Source of the DNA: an uncultured Actinomycetes bacterium
GTDB lineage: Bacteria; Actinomycetota; CADDZG01; WHSQ01
DNA length: 64,000 nt
Assembly (NCBI GenBank): GCA_937863385.1
Contig: CALMBW010000003.1
Coordinates: 86,300 to 150,299, forward strand
Direction: 5' to 3'
Shown one piece after another: positions 33,036 to 41,654 of the stretch; within the stretch, counting starts at the first letter, position 1, and every line of letters starts with the position of its first letter. The translations under genes were made by a program, and so were the position numbers. Under the pieces are notes generated by a model. It was given only the letters and a program-made list of their open reading frames with translations, did no database searches and was not told where the DNA came from.

Positions 33036-34658
33036 TCATGGGCTGCAACCATCAATCATCCTGTTAGCGATAACGAGCGGATCGCCGCTTTCGATCGAAC
33101 CCCTCCTAGAAGAGTCGCTCGTCGCCACGCGTGTGTTCCGCCAGTTGTATCCATGGGCACGCCAAAGCAGCCTGCCGTCACTCCTCTCTACTCGCACCTG
33201 AACGAATGTTCCGTGAACCTCGCTGCCGGCCCCGGGTGCCTCAATCCTGTCGCAATTCCAACCCCAAGCCCACGCGATCTCACTTTGGGCATCTACCCCG
33301 GCGCGTGCTTCCAGCGGCCGGTTCGTGAGGGCACTAACAACCAGTCGAAGACGGCCTGTCTTCCAGATCGCCAATCTGTGGACACTCTCCCTCATTCCGG
33401 TTGCACCGAATAGGAGGACATCACGATCGACGACTTCTTCGTGCAGGACCATCAGCGACTCTGCCTGCCCGATCCCGGCGATTGAGTCGTTCTTTCCATC
33501 CCTAAAGCAGACGCCTACCCGAGCGGCACCGTTAACCCAGGAGTGATAGACGAACTCGTCCACACCATCTCCGTCCACATCGGCGAATGCGCCGTCCTGG
33601 CTCGGGCAATCTGCAGTTGACTCGTCGATCTCAGATCCATCTGCAGAAACCTCTATGGAGGAACGCATCTGTTCGAATGCTGCGATCTCGGTTTCGCTTG
33701 CGTCTTTTCCCACCCAGAACCAGATGGTGAAGTCGCCTACATAGAAGGTGCCTGAGTAGTTGCCGGGGTAGTCGATAGTCTCAGACCCACGCTGGACATC
33801 CGTTTCGCAATCCCGGTCCTCAGTGTCACAGCCGGTTGTCACCGGGCCACCAGTGGTCCTGCTGATCCTGAGCACGACTGCATCCGACGGCGCATCGGTC
33901 ATGTCGTACCGGTTCGGGAAAGCCACCCCAGGTGGGTCCTCAGGCGATGTCGCCATGTTGGTGATCGTCAGGCCGGAACGATCGGTCACGCTGCCGCCCG
34001 GGTCGTAACCGAAGGTGATCCGGCGCCAATTGATGGGGTGGTTCACTGAAACGTTCTCCCATTCAAGCCGCGTTACGAGTGGCGCGGGCTCAACGGTCGC
34101 GAAAGACGGCTTCTCGCCGTCGCCCCACCGTTCATAGGGAGGTGCAACAGGAAGATGGACCAGTCCTCCCCCAACTAGTTGCAGCGTCACGAACACCCGG
34201 GACACGCGGGAGCTCTCTTCGAGTAAGGGCCCCGGCGCCCATCCATCGATGATGTCGGCCCACGCCCGCTGGCCTTGCATGCCCCTGCCTAACCCCGGAG
34301 ACGTTACGAGCACGGGGATCGGCCCCTCGGCCAACAGGCTCGGCCATTCAGGCGCTAGGGGAGGTGCGGCCTCCCACGAGGAATCCAGGTCGGCCCTTTC
34401 CAAGATCACGCCGTTCATCTCGGCTGCCGCGGCGACGAGGTCGAAGGGATCACTCGCGGCATCGATGCCGGGCTCACCTCCACCAAAGGAGCGAATACCT
34501 ATGAAAGTGCCGGTCAGGACCAGAAGACAAAGAGCGGTAGCCCCGGCACGTCGCGCCCACGTGATCTTTCTTCCTCTGGACGTAACCAAGCCCAGGTTCT
34601 TCTCGGGCAGCGGCCACGCCTCTGCCTCCTCGCGGAGGCGGGTGAACACGTCAGACAT
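33036..34658 (-). CDS. Membrane-anchored partner of the ECF sigma factor (putative anti-sigma)
   Basis: 540 residues with one membrane helix (about 37-56) after a 36-residue cytoplasmic start, and a large extracytoplasmic part. The outer part shows a calcium-loop-like DVDGDGVDEF (about 370-380, FG-GAP/VCBS-like) and several Cys pairs that could form disulfides. The gene overlaps the end of the sigma factor gene by eight bases, and type II membrane proteins in this position often restrain ECF sigma factors. No classical anti-sigma zinc motif is seen, so the role is inferred from context. No homologue is recognised by eye. Confidence 0.7.
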   Translation of the reverse strand: MSDVFTRLREEAEAWPLPEKNLGLVTSRGRKITWARRAGATALCLLVLTGTFIGIRSFGGGEPGIDAASDPFDLVAAAAEMNGVILERADLDSSWEAAPPLAPEWPSLLAEGPIPVLVTSPGLGRGMQGQRAWADIIDGWAPGPLLEESSRVSRVFVTLQLVGGGLVHLPVAPPYERWGDGEKPSFATVEPAPLVTRLEWENVSVNHPINWRRITFGYDPGGSVTDRSGLTITNMATSPEDPPGVAFPNRYDMTDAPSDAVVLRISRTTGGPVTTGCDTEDRDCETDVQRGSETIDYPGNYSGTFYVGDFTIWFWVGKDASETEIAAFEQMRSSIEVSADGSEIDESTADCPSQDGAFADVDGDGVDEFVYHSWVNGAARVGVCFRDGKNDSIAGIGQAESLMVLHEEVVDRDVLLFGATGMRESVHRLAIWKTGRLRLVVSALTNRPLEARAGVDAQSEIAWAWGWNCDRIEAPGAGSEVHGTFVQVRVERSDGRLLWRAHGYNWRNTRVATSDSSRRGSIESGDPLVIANRMIDGCSP

Positions 34659-35109
34659 CTGTCACCTCCAAAGCATCTCTCAAGCTCTTTCGGGCTCGAT
34701 CGAGATGCGACTTCACTGCGCCTTCGCTGATACCCATCAACTCCGCCACTTGGGTGATCGGTTGATCCGCGATGTGGAACAAGACGGCCGCTTGCCGCTG
34801 GCGTGCGGGCAGAGCTAACAGAGCCCTAGCGACATCGACTCGATCAGCCGACGGTCCCGACACGACCCCGCCAGGAGCTGCTTCACCCGAGCCTCGTCGC
34901 AACGCCCGACGGCAGTTATTGATGGCAGTCGAGACCACCCATCCGGTGACCCATTCCTGTCGGGAGAGCCGGCGCCATCTTGCGTACGCTCGGGCGAAAG
35001 CCTCCTGCACGGCATCCTGTGCGACATCGGGCCGCCCGCAGAACGCAAGAGCAGAGCGATAGACGCGGTCGTGCTCGCTCTCGTAGAACTCTGCGAAACC
35101 CAAGGTCAC
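34651..35109 (-). CDS. ECF-type RNA polymerase sigma factor
   Basis: 152 residues starting at a GTG. Region 2 is FAEFYESEHDRVYRSALAFCG...DVAQDAVQEAFARAYARW, with the typical VQEAFARAY core-binding helix. Region 4 is ALPARQRQAAVLFHIADQPITQVAELMGISEGAVKSHLDRARKSL, a helix-turn-helix for the -35 element. This is the SigE/SACE-like small ECF type common in Actinomycetota. A longer frame to 35556 exists but carries no sigma sequence. The partner gene follows with an eight-base overlap. Confidence 0.92.
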   Translation of the reverse strand: MTLGFAEFYESEHDRVYRSALAFCGRPDVAQDAVQEAFARAYARWRRLSRQEWVTGWVVSTAINNCRRALRRGSGEAAPGGVVSGPSADRVDVARALLALPARQRQAAVLFHIADQPITQVAELMGISEGAVKSHLDRARKSLRDALEVTDV

Positions 35110-35237
35110 TCCCACGTAGGAGATTGCTGCATCCACATACTTAAGAGTCTGTCGGACCGGAAAAGGTTCACATGCGGCTCCCGTTCTCGATCGAGCGCGA
35201 GATCGGGACGAGTGGTTCACATTCACCGGGACGCCGC

Positions 35238-36191
35238 TCAGGCGGTGGCTTCTTCTTCTTTCTGTTCGCGGAGCCAGGGGGGTAGGGAGAAGGTGACGTC
35301 CTCGGTGGTCACGGTTTTGGTTTCGACGTCCGAGTAGCCCATCTCCGCCAGCTTGGTGAGAAGCCGGTCCACGAGCACCTCGGGGGCGCTTGCGCCGGAA
35401 CTGACCCCGATCACCTCGGCCCCCTCGAGCCATGCCGCTTCGAGATGGGTTTCGTCCGGCACCAGGTAAGCGTCGGTTCCACAGCCTTTGGCCACCTCGA
35501 CCAACCGGTTGGAGTTCGAGCTGTTGAAGGCACCAACTATCAGCACGACATCGCACTCGGGAGCCATAGCCTTGACCGCGACCTGACGGTTCTGCGTTGC
35601 GTAGCAGATGTCGTCTGAGTGGGGGCCGGAGATGTCGTTGAACTTCGCCCGCAAGCTATTGACGACATCTAGCGTGTCATCGACGGACAAGGTCGTTTGG
35701 GTGAGGTACGACAGCGGTTCGTTGGGATCGAGGTCGAGCTTGTCGATCTGCTCGGCGTCTTCCACGACGAAGGTGCTGTCGGGGACCTCGCCTGCGGTTC
35801 CTTCGATCTCTTCGTGGCCAACATGACCGACCAGAACGATCTTGCGGCCTGCCCTCGCGAAGCGCTTCGCTTCGAGGTGGACCTTCGTCACGAGCGGGCA
35901 TGTCGCGTCGATGACCTGGAGGTTCCGAGCTTCGGCATTGCGGCGCACCTGAGGTGAGACGCCGTGGGCCGAGAAGATGCACACTGCCCCCTCGGGGATG
36001 TCGTCCTCTGACTCCACGAAGATCGCGCCTCGCTGTGTCAGCTCGTCGACGACGTGACGGTTGTGGACGATCTCCTTGCGCACGTAAACGGGCGCGCCGA
36101 GCGTGTCGAGCGCGCGCTCAACCATCTGTACTGCACGATCCACCCCTGCGCAGTAGCCGCGGGGCGCAGCGAGGATCACTCTCTTGGCCAC
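35238..36191 (-). CDS. ispH: 4-hydroxy-3-methylbut-2-enyl diphosphate reductase
   Basis: 317 residues from a GTG; the frame opens earlier (36320) without conserved sequence. IspH (LytB) is the last enzyme of the MEP isoprenoid pathway and reduces HMBPP to IPP and DMAPP with a [4Fe-4S] cluster. All three cluster cysteines are visible: GYCAGVDRA, DATCPLVTKVH and ICYATQNRQ. The substrate residues HNRHVV, FSAHGVSP and the EVIGVSSGASAPE block are conserved. It is divergent from the MATE gene, with 55 bases between them. Confidence 0.97.
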   Translation of the reverse strand: MAKRVILAAPRGYCAGVDRAVQMVERALDTLGAPVYVRKEIVHNRHVVDELTQRGAIFVESEDDIPEGAVCIFSAHGVSPQVRRNAEARNLQVIDATCPLVTKVHLEAKRFARAGRKIVLVGHVGHEEIEGTAGEVPDSTFVVEDAEQIDKLDLDPNEPLSYLTQTTLSVDDTLDVVNSLRAKFNDISGPHSDDICYATQNRQVAVKAMAPECDVVLIVGAFNSSNSNRLVEVAKGCGTDAYLVPDETHLEAAWLEGAEVIGVSSGASAPEVLVDRLLTKLAEMGYSDVETKTVTTEDVTFSLPPWLREQKEEEATA

Positions 36192-36246
36192 GCGCCCATC
36201 GTAAGGGTGGCTGCTGTTCAAGCAGTACCCACTATGTTGAGAGCGT

Positions 36247-37551
36247 ATGAAGATACTGCGCAGGCATCCCGACGACCGGGCCATCGCAGCCCTGGCGGTG
36301 CCTGCGCTCGGAGCGCTCACCGCGGATCCTCTCTATTCGCTGATCGATACCGCGCTCGTTGGGCACCTTGGGGCGGCGCAGCTCGGCGGGGTTGCGGTTG
36401 GATCGGCCGCATTCACCGCCTCGTTCTGGATCTTCTCTTTCCTCGCTTACGGGGTCACCTCGATGGTGGCCAGGTCGCTCGGGGCAGGAAACATCAGAGA
36501 CGCTACCGACAAGGGGGCGCAAGCCCTCGGGCTCGCCTTGATCGCTGGAGTGATCGTGGCTCTGGTGGGCGCGCTGCTCACGGCTCCCATCATCTCGGCC
36601 ATGGGGGGCGAGGGGATGGTCGAGTCTTTCGGCATCGACTACCTGCGCATCCGCGCGCTATCGGCCCCATTCATGTTGATCGCACTGGTCGGTCATGGGT
36701 GGCTGCGCGGCGCTCAGGACACCCGCACACCGATGACGATCGCTATCACAGGGGCAGTTCTTAACGCCGGTCTTGACTGGGTCCTTATCTATCCGGCGGG
36801 CATGGGGGTGAGCGGAGCGGCGTGGGCCACGGTACTCAGCCAGGGCGTCGTTGCGGCGTGGTTCCTCAAGGTCTTGCTGTCTCGCTTCGAGGCTCCTCGA
36901 TGGCGTTTGGAGCGGACTCTGGTGAAACCCTTGTTGAGCGTTGGGGCAGAGCTTGTCGTGCGGACGGGAGCGTTGCTAGCGGCCCTAACCTTCACAACGT
37001 CGATGGCTGCCCGGATGGGCACCGTCGAGCTCGCCGCCTGGCAGATCGCGATGCAGATCTTCCTGCTGCTTTCGTTGACGATGGACGCCATCGCCATCGC
37101 CGCACAATCGTTGATCGCAACCGCCTTCGGTGCTGAAGACCGCGCTGCGGCACGCCGTACCGGGAACCGTTTGCTTGAACTAGGGCTGGGCTTGGGGATC
37201 GTGCTCGGTATCGCCTTATGGATCGGCAGCGCTCCGCTGGCCGGGCTGTTCACCGACGACGAAGCGGTCCGGTTGACTGCGACGCGACTGCTTCACTTCC
37301 TCGCGCTATCTCAGCCGGTCGGCGCACTTGCTTTCACCCTCGACGGGATCCTGATCGGAGCGCTGGAGACCCGCTTCATGGCCAAGGCGATGCTGATCGC
37401 TTCCGTCGTGTTCACCGCTTGCTCCTACGTGGCGTTCGTCTCCGAGAGCGGCACCACGGGGCTCGCGTTCGGGGCCGGGCTGTGGTTGCTGGCTAGAGCC
37501 ATTCTGACGTGGGCCCGCTACCGACACGTCATCAAGAGCGGCTCCGGGTGA
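36247..37551 (+). CDS. MATE-family efflux protein
   Basis: 434 residues and about twelve membrane helices in two six-helix halves. The first half has PALGALTADPLYSLIDTALVGHLG, the usual MATE opening; the second has an equivalent helix 7 region (ELVVRTGALLAALTFTTSMAARMG). DinF/NorM-type exporters use H+ or Na+ gradients to expel cationic drugs or metabolites. The ATG lies about ten bases after a TATGTT sequence, so the mRNA may be nearly leaderless. Ends before the palindromic terminator of hsp20. Confidence 0.93.
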   Translation: MKILRRHPDDRAIAALAVPALGALTADPLYSLIDTALVGHLGAAQLGGVAVGSAAFTASFWIFSFLAYGVTSMVARSLGAGNIRDATDKGAQALGLALIAGVIVALVGALLTAPIISAMGGEGMVESFGIDYLRIRALSAPFMLIALVGHGWLRGAQDTRTPMTIAITGAVLNAGLDWVLIYPAGMGVSGAAWATVLSQGVVAAWFLKVLLSRFEAPRWRLERTLVKPLLSVGAELVVRTGALLAALTFTTSMAARMGTVELAAWQIAMQIFLLLSLTMDAIAIAAQSLIATAFGAEDRAAARRTGNRLLELGLGLGIVLGIALWIGSAPLAGLFTDDEAVRLTATRLLHFLALSQPVGALAFTLDGILIGALETRFMAKAMLIASVVFTACSYVAFVSESGTTGLAFGAGLWLLARAILTWARYRHVIKSGSG

Positions 37552-37595
37552 ACTTCCGTGTACAGAACGCGTTGGATAGGCGCGCAGATCTTCGG

Positions 37596-37630
37596 TAAAA
37601 AACTCCCGGTGCCCTAGGGCACCGGGAGTT
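37596..37630 (-). terminator. Intrinsic terminator of hsp20
   Basis: A perfect 30-base palindrome (37601-37630, centre CCCTAGGG, GC-rich stem) is followed on the minus strand by a T6 run (A-run 37597-37602 on the plus strand). It starts 15 bases after the hsp20 stop. No T-run follows it on the plus strand, so it is chiefly a terminator of the minus-strand gene, though the stem could also slow the plus-strand MATE transcript. Confidence 0.9.
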
Positions 37631-37645
37631 CGTGGGAGCGAGGGC

Positions 37646-38095
37646 TTAGTTGCCCGAGAGTTGCTTGGGCTGCGATGTGATGTCGATGGCGATCTTGCGC
37701 GGCTGGACCTCTTCGGCGTACGGGATGGTCAGCTCGAGAACCCCGCTGTCGTATGCAGCCTTGATGGCGTCGAGCTTGAGACCCTTGCCCAGGACCACGC
37801 GCTGAGTGAAATCGCCATAGAAGGTCCCGCGGCGCACCCAGCGGATGTCCTCGCCCTCGTATGGGAAGGGCCGCGACCCGTTGATGACGAGCACGTTCTC
37901 CTGCACCGTCACCTCTACCTTGTCGGGGTCAACGCCCGGAAGATCCATCCGGATCATCAACGCTTCCTTGGTGTGGAAGACGTCGGTGGGAACGTCGTAG
38001 CCGTTGCTACGAACGCCCGAAGGGCCGCCCCCGAAGAACCGCTCGAAGACCTCGTCCATGTCGTCGCGAGCCTGGATGAAAGGACCGAGACGCAT
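37646..38095 (-). CDS. Small heat-shock protein Hsp20 (alpha-crystallin family)
   Basis: 149 residues from the ATG preceded by AGGAGG at six bases; an in-frame ATG at 38140 has no ribosome site. The alpha-crystallin domain (about 40-135) is complete: DVFHTKEALMIRMDLPGVDPDKVEVTVQENVLVINGSR, the FYGDFTQRVVLGKGLKLD strand pair, and the AAYDSGVLELTIPYAE block. ATP-independent chaperone that holds unfolding proteins. A HAIR-type operator and a promoter lie upstream, so HspR-controlled heat-shock expression is likely. Confidence 0.96.
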   Translation of the reverse strand: MRLGPFIQARDDMDEVFERFFGGGPSGVRSNGYDVPTDVFHTKEALMIRMDLPGVDPDKVEVTVQENVLVINGSRPFPYEGEDIRWVRRGTFYGDFTQRVVLGKGLKLDAIKAAYDSGVLELTIPYAEEVQPRKIAIDITSQPKQLSGN

Positions 38096-38135
38096 AGCAC
38101 ACCTCCTGTTGCTCGTACCTATCCCTACGGCCCCA

Positions 38136-38165
38136 TTCATAGCACAAACCTACTGGTCTTGTCAA
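38136..38165 (-). promoter_or_regulatory. Promoter of hsp20
   Basis: On the minus strand, TTGACA (38160-38165) and TATGAA (38136-38141) are separated by 18 bases, ending about 40 bases before the chosen ATG. The -35 box is a perfect match to the vegetative consensus; the spacing is one base longer than the optimum. Confidence 0.6.
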
Positions 38166-38172
38166 CATAGAA

Positions 38173-38193
38173 GTTGAGTGTCTCTGACTTAAG
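38173..38193. promoter_or_regulatory. HAIR element (HspR-type operator)
   Basis: GTTGAGT-N7-ACTTAAG differs from the HspR operator CTTGAGT-N7-ACTCAAG at one base in each arm, with the exact seven-base spacing. It sits just upstream of the -35 box of the hsp20 promoter. HspR is a heat-shock repressor of dnaK and some hsp20 genes in actinobacteria. No hspR gene is in the window. Confidence 0.7.
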
Positions 38194-38203
38194 TTCCTCG
38201 CCA

Positions 38204-38947
38204 TCAGCCCTGCCTCGGGGGCTTTCGTGGGGGGCGGGGTTTGGCGGTGGTCCGAAAGAGGTCGGGCAGGCCGGCTTCCTGGCTGGAAGGGCACAAGCGC
38301 TCGATCGGACAATCGCCACATAGTGGCTTCTTCGCCGTGCAGATGGCGCGGCCGTGGTCGATGAACAGGTACGAGACCTTGCCCCAGTGGCGCTTGGGAA
38401 CCAGCTCCAACAGGTCCTGTTCGATCTTGACGGCGTCTTTGGAGTCCCGTTTCGAGAAACCGAGGCGCACCGAGATCCGCCCGACGTGGGTGTCGACCGC
38501 GATCCCGGCCGAGGGGTCCTTGGAGACCATCTCTGGGAAGCACGCCGACTGAACCACGTTGGCGGTCTTGCGGGCGACGCCGGGCAGCTTGACCAACTGC
38601 TCGACCTTGCGGGGAACCTCGCCGTCGAACTCGTCGATCAACACCCGAGCCATACCCCGAAGCGACTTGGTCTTCTGCCTGAAGAAGCCGGTGGCATGGA
38701 TGTCTTGCTGCAGCTCCTCCTCCGGCACGGCCAGGTAGTCCTCGGGCTTGCGGTACTTGGCGAACAAGGCCGGGGTAACGGTGTTGACGGTGGCATCGGT
38801 GCTCTGGGCGGACAGGATCGTGGCCACCACGCACTCCAGAGGACTCGCGTACTCCAGGGCGATCGTGGCCTCGGGATAGGCCTTGCGGAGCTTGCTCAGA
38901 ACGGGTGAAACCCGCTCGGGGGCAGGTGAGTGACGGTCGACTGGCAT
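38204..38947 (-). CDS. nth: Endonuclease III
   Basis: 247 residues from the ATG at 38947; the open frame continues to 39208 across the TetR gene and is not credible there. Bifunctional DNA glycosylase/AP lyase that removes oxidised pyrimidines. Helix-hairpin-helix LPGVARKTANVV, catalytic Asp in AVDTHVGR, and a complete Fe-S motif C-x6-C-x2-C-x5-C in CTAKKPLCGDCPIERLC. The Lys usually opposite the Asp (LSAQSTD...VARK) is also in place. Divergent from the TetR gene, with a shared 68-base intergenic region. Confidence 0.96.
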   Translation of the reverse strand: MPVDRHSPAPERVSPVLSKLRKAYPEATIALEYASPLECVVATILSAQSTDATVNTVTPALFAKYRKPEDYLAVPEEELQQDIHATGFFRQKTKSLRGMARVLIDEFDGEVPRKVEQLVKLPGVARKTANVVQSACFPEMVSKDPSAGIAVDTHVGRISVRLGFSKRDSKDAVKIEQDLLELVPKRHWGKVSYLFIDHGRAICTAKKPLCGDCPIERLCPSSQEAGLPDLFRTTAKPRPPRKPPRQG

Positions 38948-38973
38948 AGCGCCAAGATACCGGGTACCGTTAC

Positions 38974-38987
38974 CAAACAGTCGTTTG
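38974..38987. promoter_or_regulatory. Inverted repeat, putative TetR operator
   Basis: CAAAC-N4-GTTTG lies in the intergenic region between nth and the divergent TetR gene, 29 bases before the TetR GTG. TetR regulators of catabolic genes often bind such sites next to their own gene. Short arms make this tentative. Confidence 0.4.
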
Positions 38988-39015
38988 TTCGGCAACCCCG
39001 CAATTCGGAGGGCCC

Positions 39016-39600
39016 GTGCCGGTAACCCAGGAGAGCACCCGCAGGACCGAGCTACTCGCCGCCGCGGCGACGCTCTTCTCCGCGCGCGGCTATCACGGCA
39101 CCTCCATGCAGCACCTGGGCGATGCCCTCGGCCTGCAGAGAGGAAGCCTCTACGCCCACACGACCTCCAAGGAGGAACTGCTCTTCGAGGTGGTCGATGC
39201 GGGGGCACGGCATTTCCTGGCCCGGGCCGAGGCCGCTTACGCGCTCCCCGGCCCTGCCGACAGACGGCTGCGGGCGCTGCTGATCGGACACATCGAAACC
39301 GCCATCGAGCACTTCGACGCCGCGACGGTGTTCCTCAATGAATGGCGCTATCTCTCGGACGATCGCCGGGCCGCGATCCAAACAGAACGCGACCGCTACG
39401 AACGCATCGTCAGAGACATCATCGAAGACGGGATCACTGCAGGCGAGTTCAGGGTCGACGCGGACGTTGCGTTCGCGGCCCGGCTCGTGCTGTCGGCAGG
39501 CAATTGGACCTTCGCGTGGTACCGGCCCGACGGAGAGTTGGGCGCTACCGAGATCGGCGAGAGATTCGCCGAGCTCGTTCTCAAGGGTCTTCAGGCATAA
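39016..39600 (+). CDS. TetR-family regulator of the paa genes (putative)
   Basis: 194 residues. The N-terminal TetR helix-turn-helix is clear: RRTELLAAAATLFSARGYHGTSMQHLGDALGLQRGSLYAHTTSKEELLFEVV. The C-terminal ligand domain is like that of PaaR/KstR2-type regulators, which respond to CoA thioesters. It is eleven bases upstream of paaA, probably in the same transcript, so phenylacetyl-CoA would be the expected inducer (inference from context). GTG start with GGAGGG before it. Confidence 0.9.
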   Translation: MPVTQESTRRTELLAAAATLFSARGYHGTSMQHLGDALGLQRGSLYAHTTSKEELLFEVVDAGARHFLARAEAAYALPGPADRRLRALLIGHIETAIEHFDAATVFLNEWRYLSDDRRAAIQTERDRYERIVRDIIEDGITAGEFRVDADVAFAARLVLSAGNWTFAWYRPDGELGATEIGERFAELVLKGLQA

Positions 39601-39611
39601 GGGAGGAACAG

Positions 39612-40529
39612 ATGACTTACGACGAGAAGCTGCAGGCTTTCAACGACCACATCGCTGCAGGCGGCAAGGTCGAGGCCGAGGACTGGATGCCCGATGACTA
39701 CCGCAAGGGCGTCTTGAAGTTCATCGAGATGCACGCCAACTCCGAGATCATGGGTGCGCTGCCCGAGCGCGAGGTGCTGCCGAGCGCCCCGACGCTCAAG
39801 CGCAAGATGTCGCTGTGCGCCAAGATCCAGGACGAGGTGGGGCACGCGCAGCTGCTGTATCGCGTTGCCGAAGACCTCGGTAAGCCGCGTGACGCCATGG
39901 TCTCTGACCTCGTCAATGGGCGCAGCAAGTTCCACAACGTCTTCCACTACCCCGTTCGGCACTGGGGCGATGCAGCATTGATCGGATGGCTGATCGACGG
40001 AGCGGCGCTGGTTACCCAAGCGTCACTGCGTGACTCCTCGTACGCGCCGTACACGCGTGTGCTCAAGAGGATCTGCGCCGAGGAGCAACTCCACCTGCGT
40101 CATGGCGAGGACATCACCCTCGAACTAGCAAGCGGCAGCGAGCACCAACGCTGGATGTTCCAGGACGCGCTCGATCGCTGGTGGCTGGCGATCATCCACT
40201 TCTTCGGCCCCCGCTCCAACCCCGAGAAAGACCTCTTGCTGCGCTGGAAGGTCAAGACCGAGACCAACGAGAACCTGCGCCAGGAGTTCCTCGACCGCTA
40301 CGTGCCCAAGATCCTCGAACTCGGGTTCACGATCCCCGCACCCGTGCCCTACCTCGACGAGGCATCGGGGCACTGGCTGATCAACGACGAGGACATCGAC
40401 TGGGAGCCGCTCGAAGGGATCAAGCGCAATGACGGCCCCGAGACGGCTCGGCGCCTGGCACAGCGCAAGGCCATGTACGACGACCACCGCTGGGTTCGGG
40501 ATGCCATGACCGAGCCCGTCGGTGTCTGA
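39612..40529 (+). CDS. paaA: Phenylacetyl-CoA epoxidase, catalytic subunit
   Basis: 305 residues. Catalytic subunit of the di-iron monooxygenase that epoxidises phenylacetyl-CoA. Ferritin-like helices with metal-ligand segments KIQDEVGHAQLLYR (ExxH) and CAEEQLHLRHGED (second ExxH-like) are visible, as is the HNVFHYPVRHWGDAALIGWLIDGAA stretch typical of PaaA. Start at the ATG after GGGAGGAACAG. A longer frame from 39342 is an overlap with the TetR gene. First gene of paaABCD. Confidence 0.96.
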   Translation: MTYDEKLQAFNDHIAAGGKVEAEDWMPDDYRKGVLKFIEMHANSEIMGALPEREVLPSAPTLKRKMSLCAKIQDEVGHAQLLYRVAEDLGKPRDAMVSDLVNGRSKFHNVFHYPVRHWGDAALIGWLIDGAALVTQASLRDSSYAPYTRVLKRICAEEQLHLRHGEDITLELASGSEHQRWMFQDALDRWWLAIIHFFGPRSNPEKDLLLRWKVKTETNENLRQEFLDRYVPKILELGFTIPAPVPYLDEASGHWLINDEDIDWEPLEGIKRNDGPETARRLAQRKAMYDDHRWVRDAMTEPVGV

Positions 40530-40833
40530 GGCTCCGATGGAGGTATACGAGGTCTTTCGCAGGGCGGGGCACAAGGACCCCTACGAGCACTGTGGCGCGG
40601 TGACCGCCCCCGATCCCGAGATGGCTCTGATGATGGCCAAGGAATGCTTCTTGCGCCGCGGCGAAGGCGAGCATCTGTGGGTCGCGCGTCGCAGCGACAT
40701 CCACGCTTTCTCTGGAGATCCGGCCATCGACATCGTCGCCGACAAGAGCTACCGCCACCCGAGCGGCTACCGCGACGTCGTGGCCAAGCGCGAACGCGCC
40801 ATCGCTCGCGCTCGCGAGTTGGAGGCATCGTGA
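40522..40833 (+). CDS. paaB: Phenylacetyl-CoA epoxidase subunit B
   Basis: 103 residues with the PaaB signature: YEVFRRAGHKDPYEHCGAVTAPDPEMALMMAKECFLRRGEGEHLWVARRSDI. Small subunit that bridges the PaaA-PaaC core of the multicomponent enzyme. The GTG at 40522 overlaps paaA by eight bases; ATG 40537 is an alternative. Confidence 0.95.
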   Translation: MSEAPMEVYEVFRRAGHKDPYEHCGAVTAPDPEMALMMAKECFLRRGEGEHLWVARRSDIHAFSGDPAIDIVADKSYRHPSGYRDVVAKRERAIARARELEAS

Positions 40834-41654
40834 CATCGGCCCTGGTCCCATTGCTCCTGGCTTTGGGCGACGACGAGCTCGTGCTCGGTCACCGTCATTC
40901 GGAATGGACCGGCTGGGCACCGCACATCGAAGAAGACGTTGCCTTCTCTTCCATCGCGCAGGACGAGATCGGTCACGCCGCGGCCTACTACGCGCTGGCG
41001 TCCAAGCACCTCGACCGTACGCCCGATGAGATCGCTTTCGGCCGCTCGCCGGGCGAGTATCGCAACGCTCTCGTTTGTGAGCGCCCTAACGGGGACTGGG
41101 CTTTCACGCTTGCCCGCCACTGGTTCTACGACCACGCCGAAGAACTGCGGCTCGGATCACTTGAAGGTTCGTCCGATCCTGCTCTCGCGGGACTGGCTAC
41201 CAAGATGCGCCGTGAGGAGCGCTATCACTTGCTCCATGCGGACATGTGGTTGAAGCGTCTCGCTCACGGTCCGATGGAGGGCCGCTCGAAACTCGTTGAA
41301 GCATTGGGTAACGCCTACGCAGATGCGCTGGCGTTGTTCGACGACATCGAAGGCGAAGATCAAGCCCTCAAGGAGGGACTCATGACCACCTCTTCGGCAG
41401 AGCTTCGCGCCCGGTATCAGACATCTATCACCGAGCATCTGGACAGCGTTGGCCTGTCGATCGATGCTGCCCCACACGACGCCGAATTCGTTGCATCTTC
41501 GTCGGGCGATCTGATCGAGACCGGCGAGAACGGAACTTCATCGTCCCGGCCCGAGAGCTCCGGGGGCCGCGATGGCGTTCACACGAAGGACTTCGATGAG
41601 CTTTGGGAGGTCATGACGTTGCGATATCGCGAGGACCCGAAGGCAACGTGGTGA
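40830..41654 (+). CDS. paaC: Phenylacetyl-CoA epoxidase, structural subunit
   Basis: 274 residues from a GTG (GTGA overlap with paaB, GGAGG upstream). Ferritin-like fold related to PaaA, with LLLALGDDELVLGHRHSEWTGWAPHIEEDVAFSSIAQDEIGHAAAYY. PaaC forms the stable core with PaaA. The C-terminus continues about 20 residues beyond the usual end and is Ser/Gly-rich before KDFDELWEVMT. Confidence 0.94.
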   Translation: MTSALVPLLLALGDDELVLGHRHSEWTGWAPHIEEDVAFSSIAQDEIGHAAAYYALASKHLDRTPDEIAFGRSPGEYRNALVCERPNGDWAFTLARHWFYDHAEELRLGSLEGSSDPALAGLATKMRREERYHLLHADMWLKRLAHGPMEGRSKLVEALGNAYADALALFDDIEGEDQALKEGLMTTSSAELRARYQTSITEHLDSVGLSIDAAPHDAEFVASSSGDLIETGENGTSSSRPESSGGRDGVHTKDFDELWEVMTLRYREDPKATW

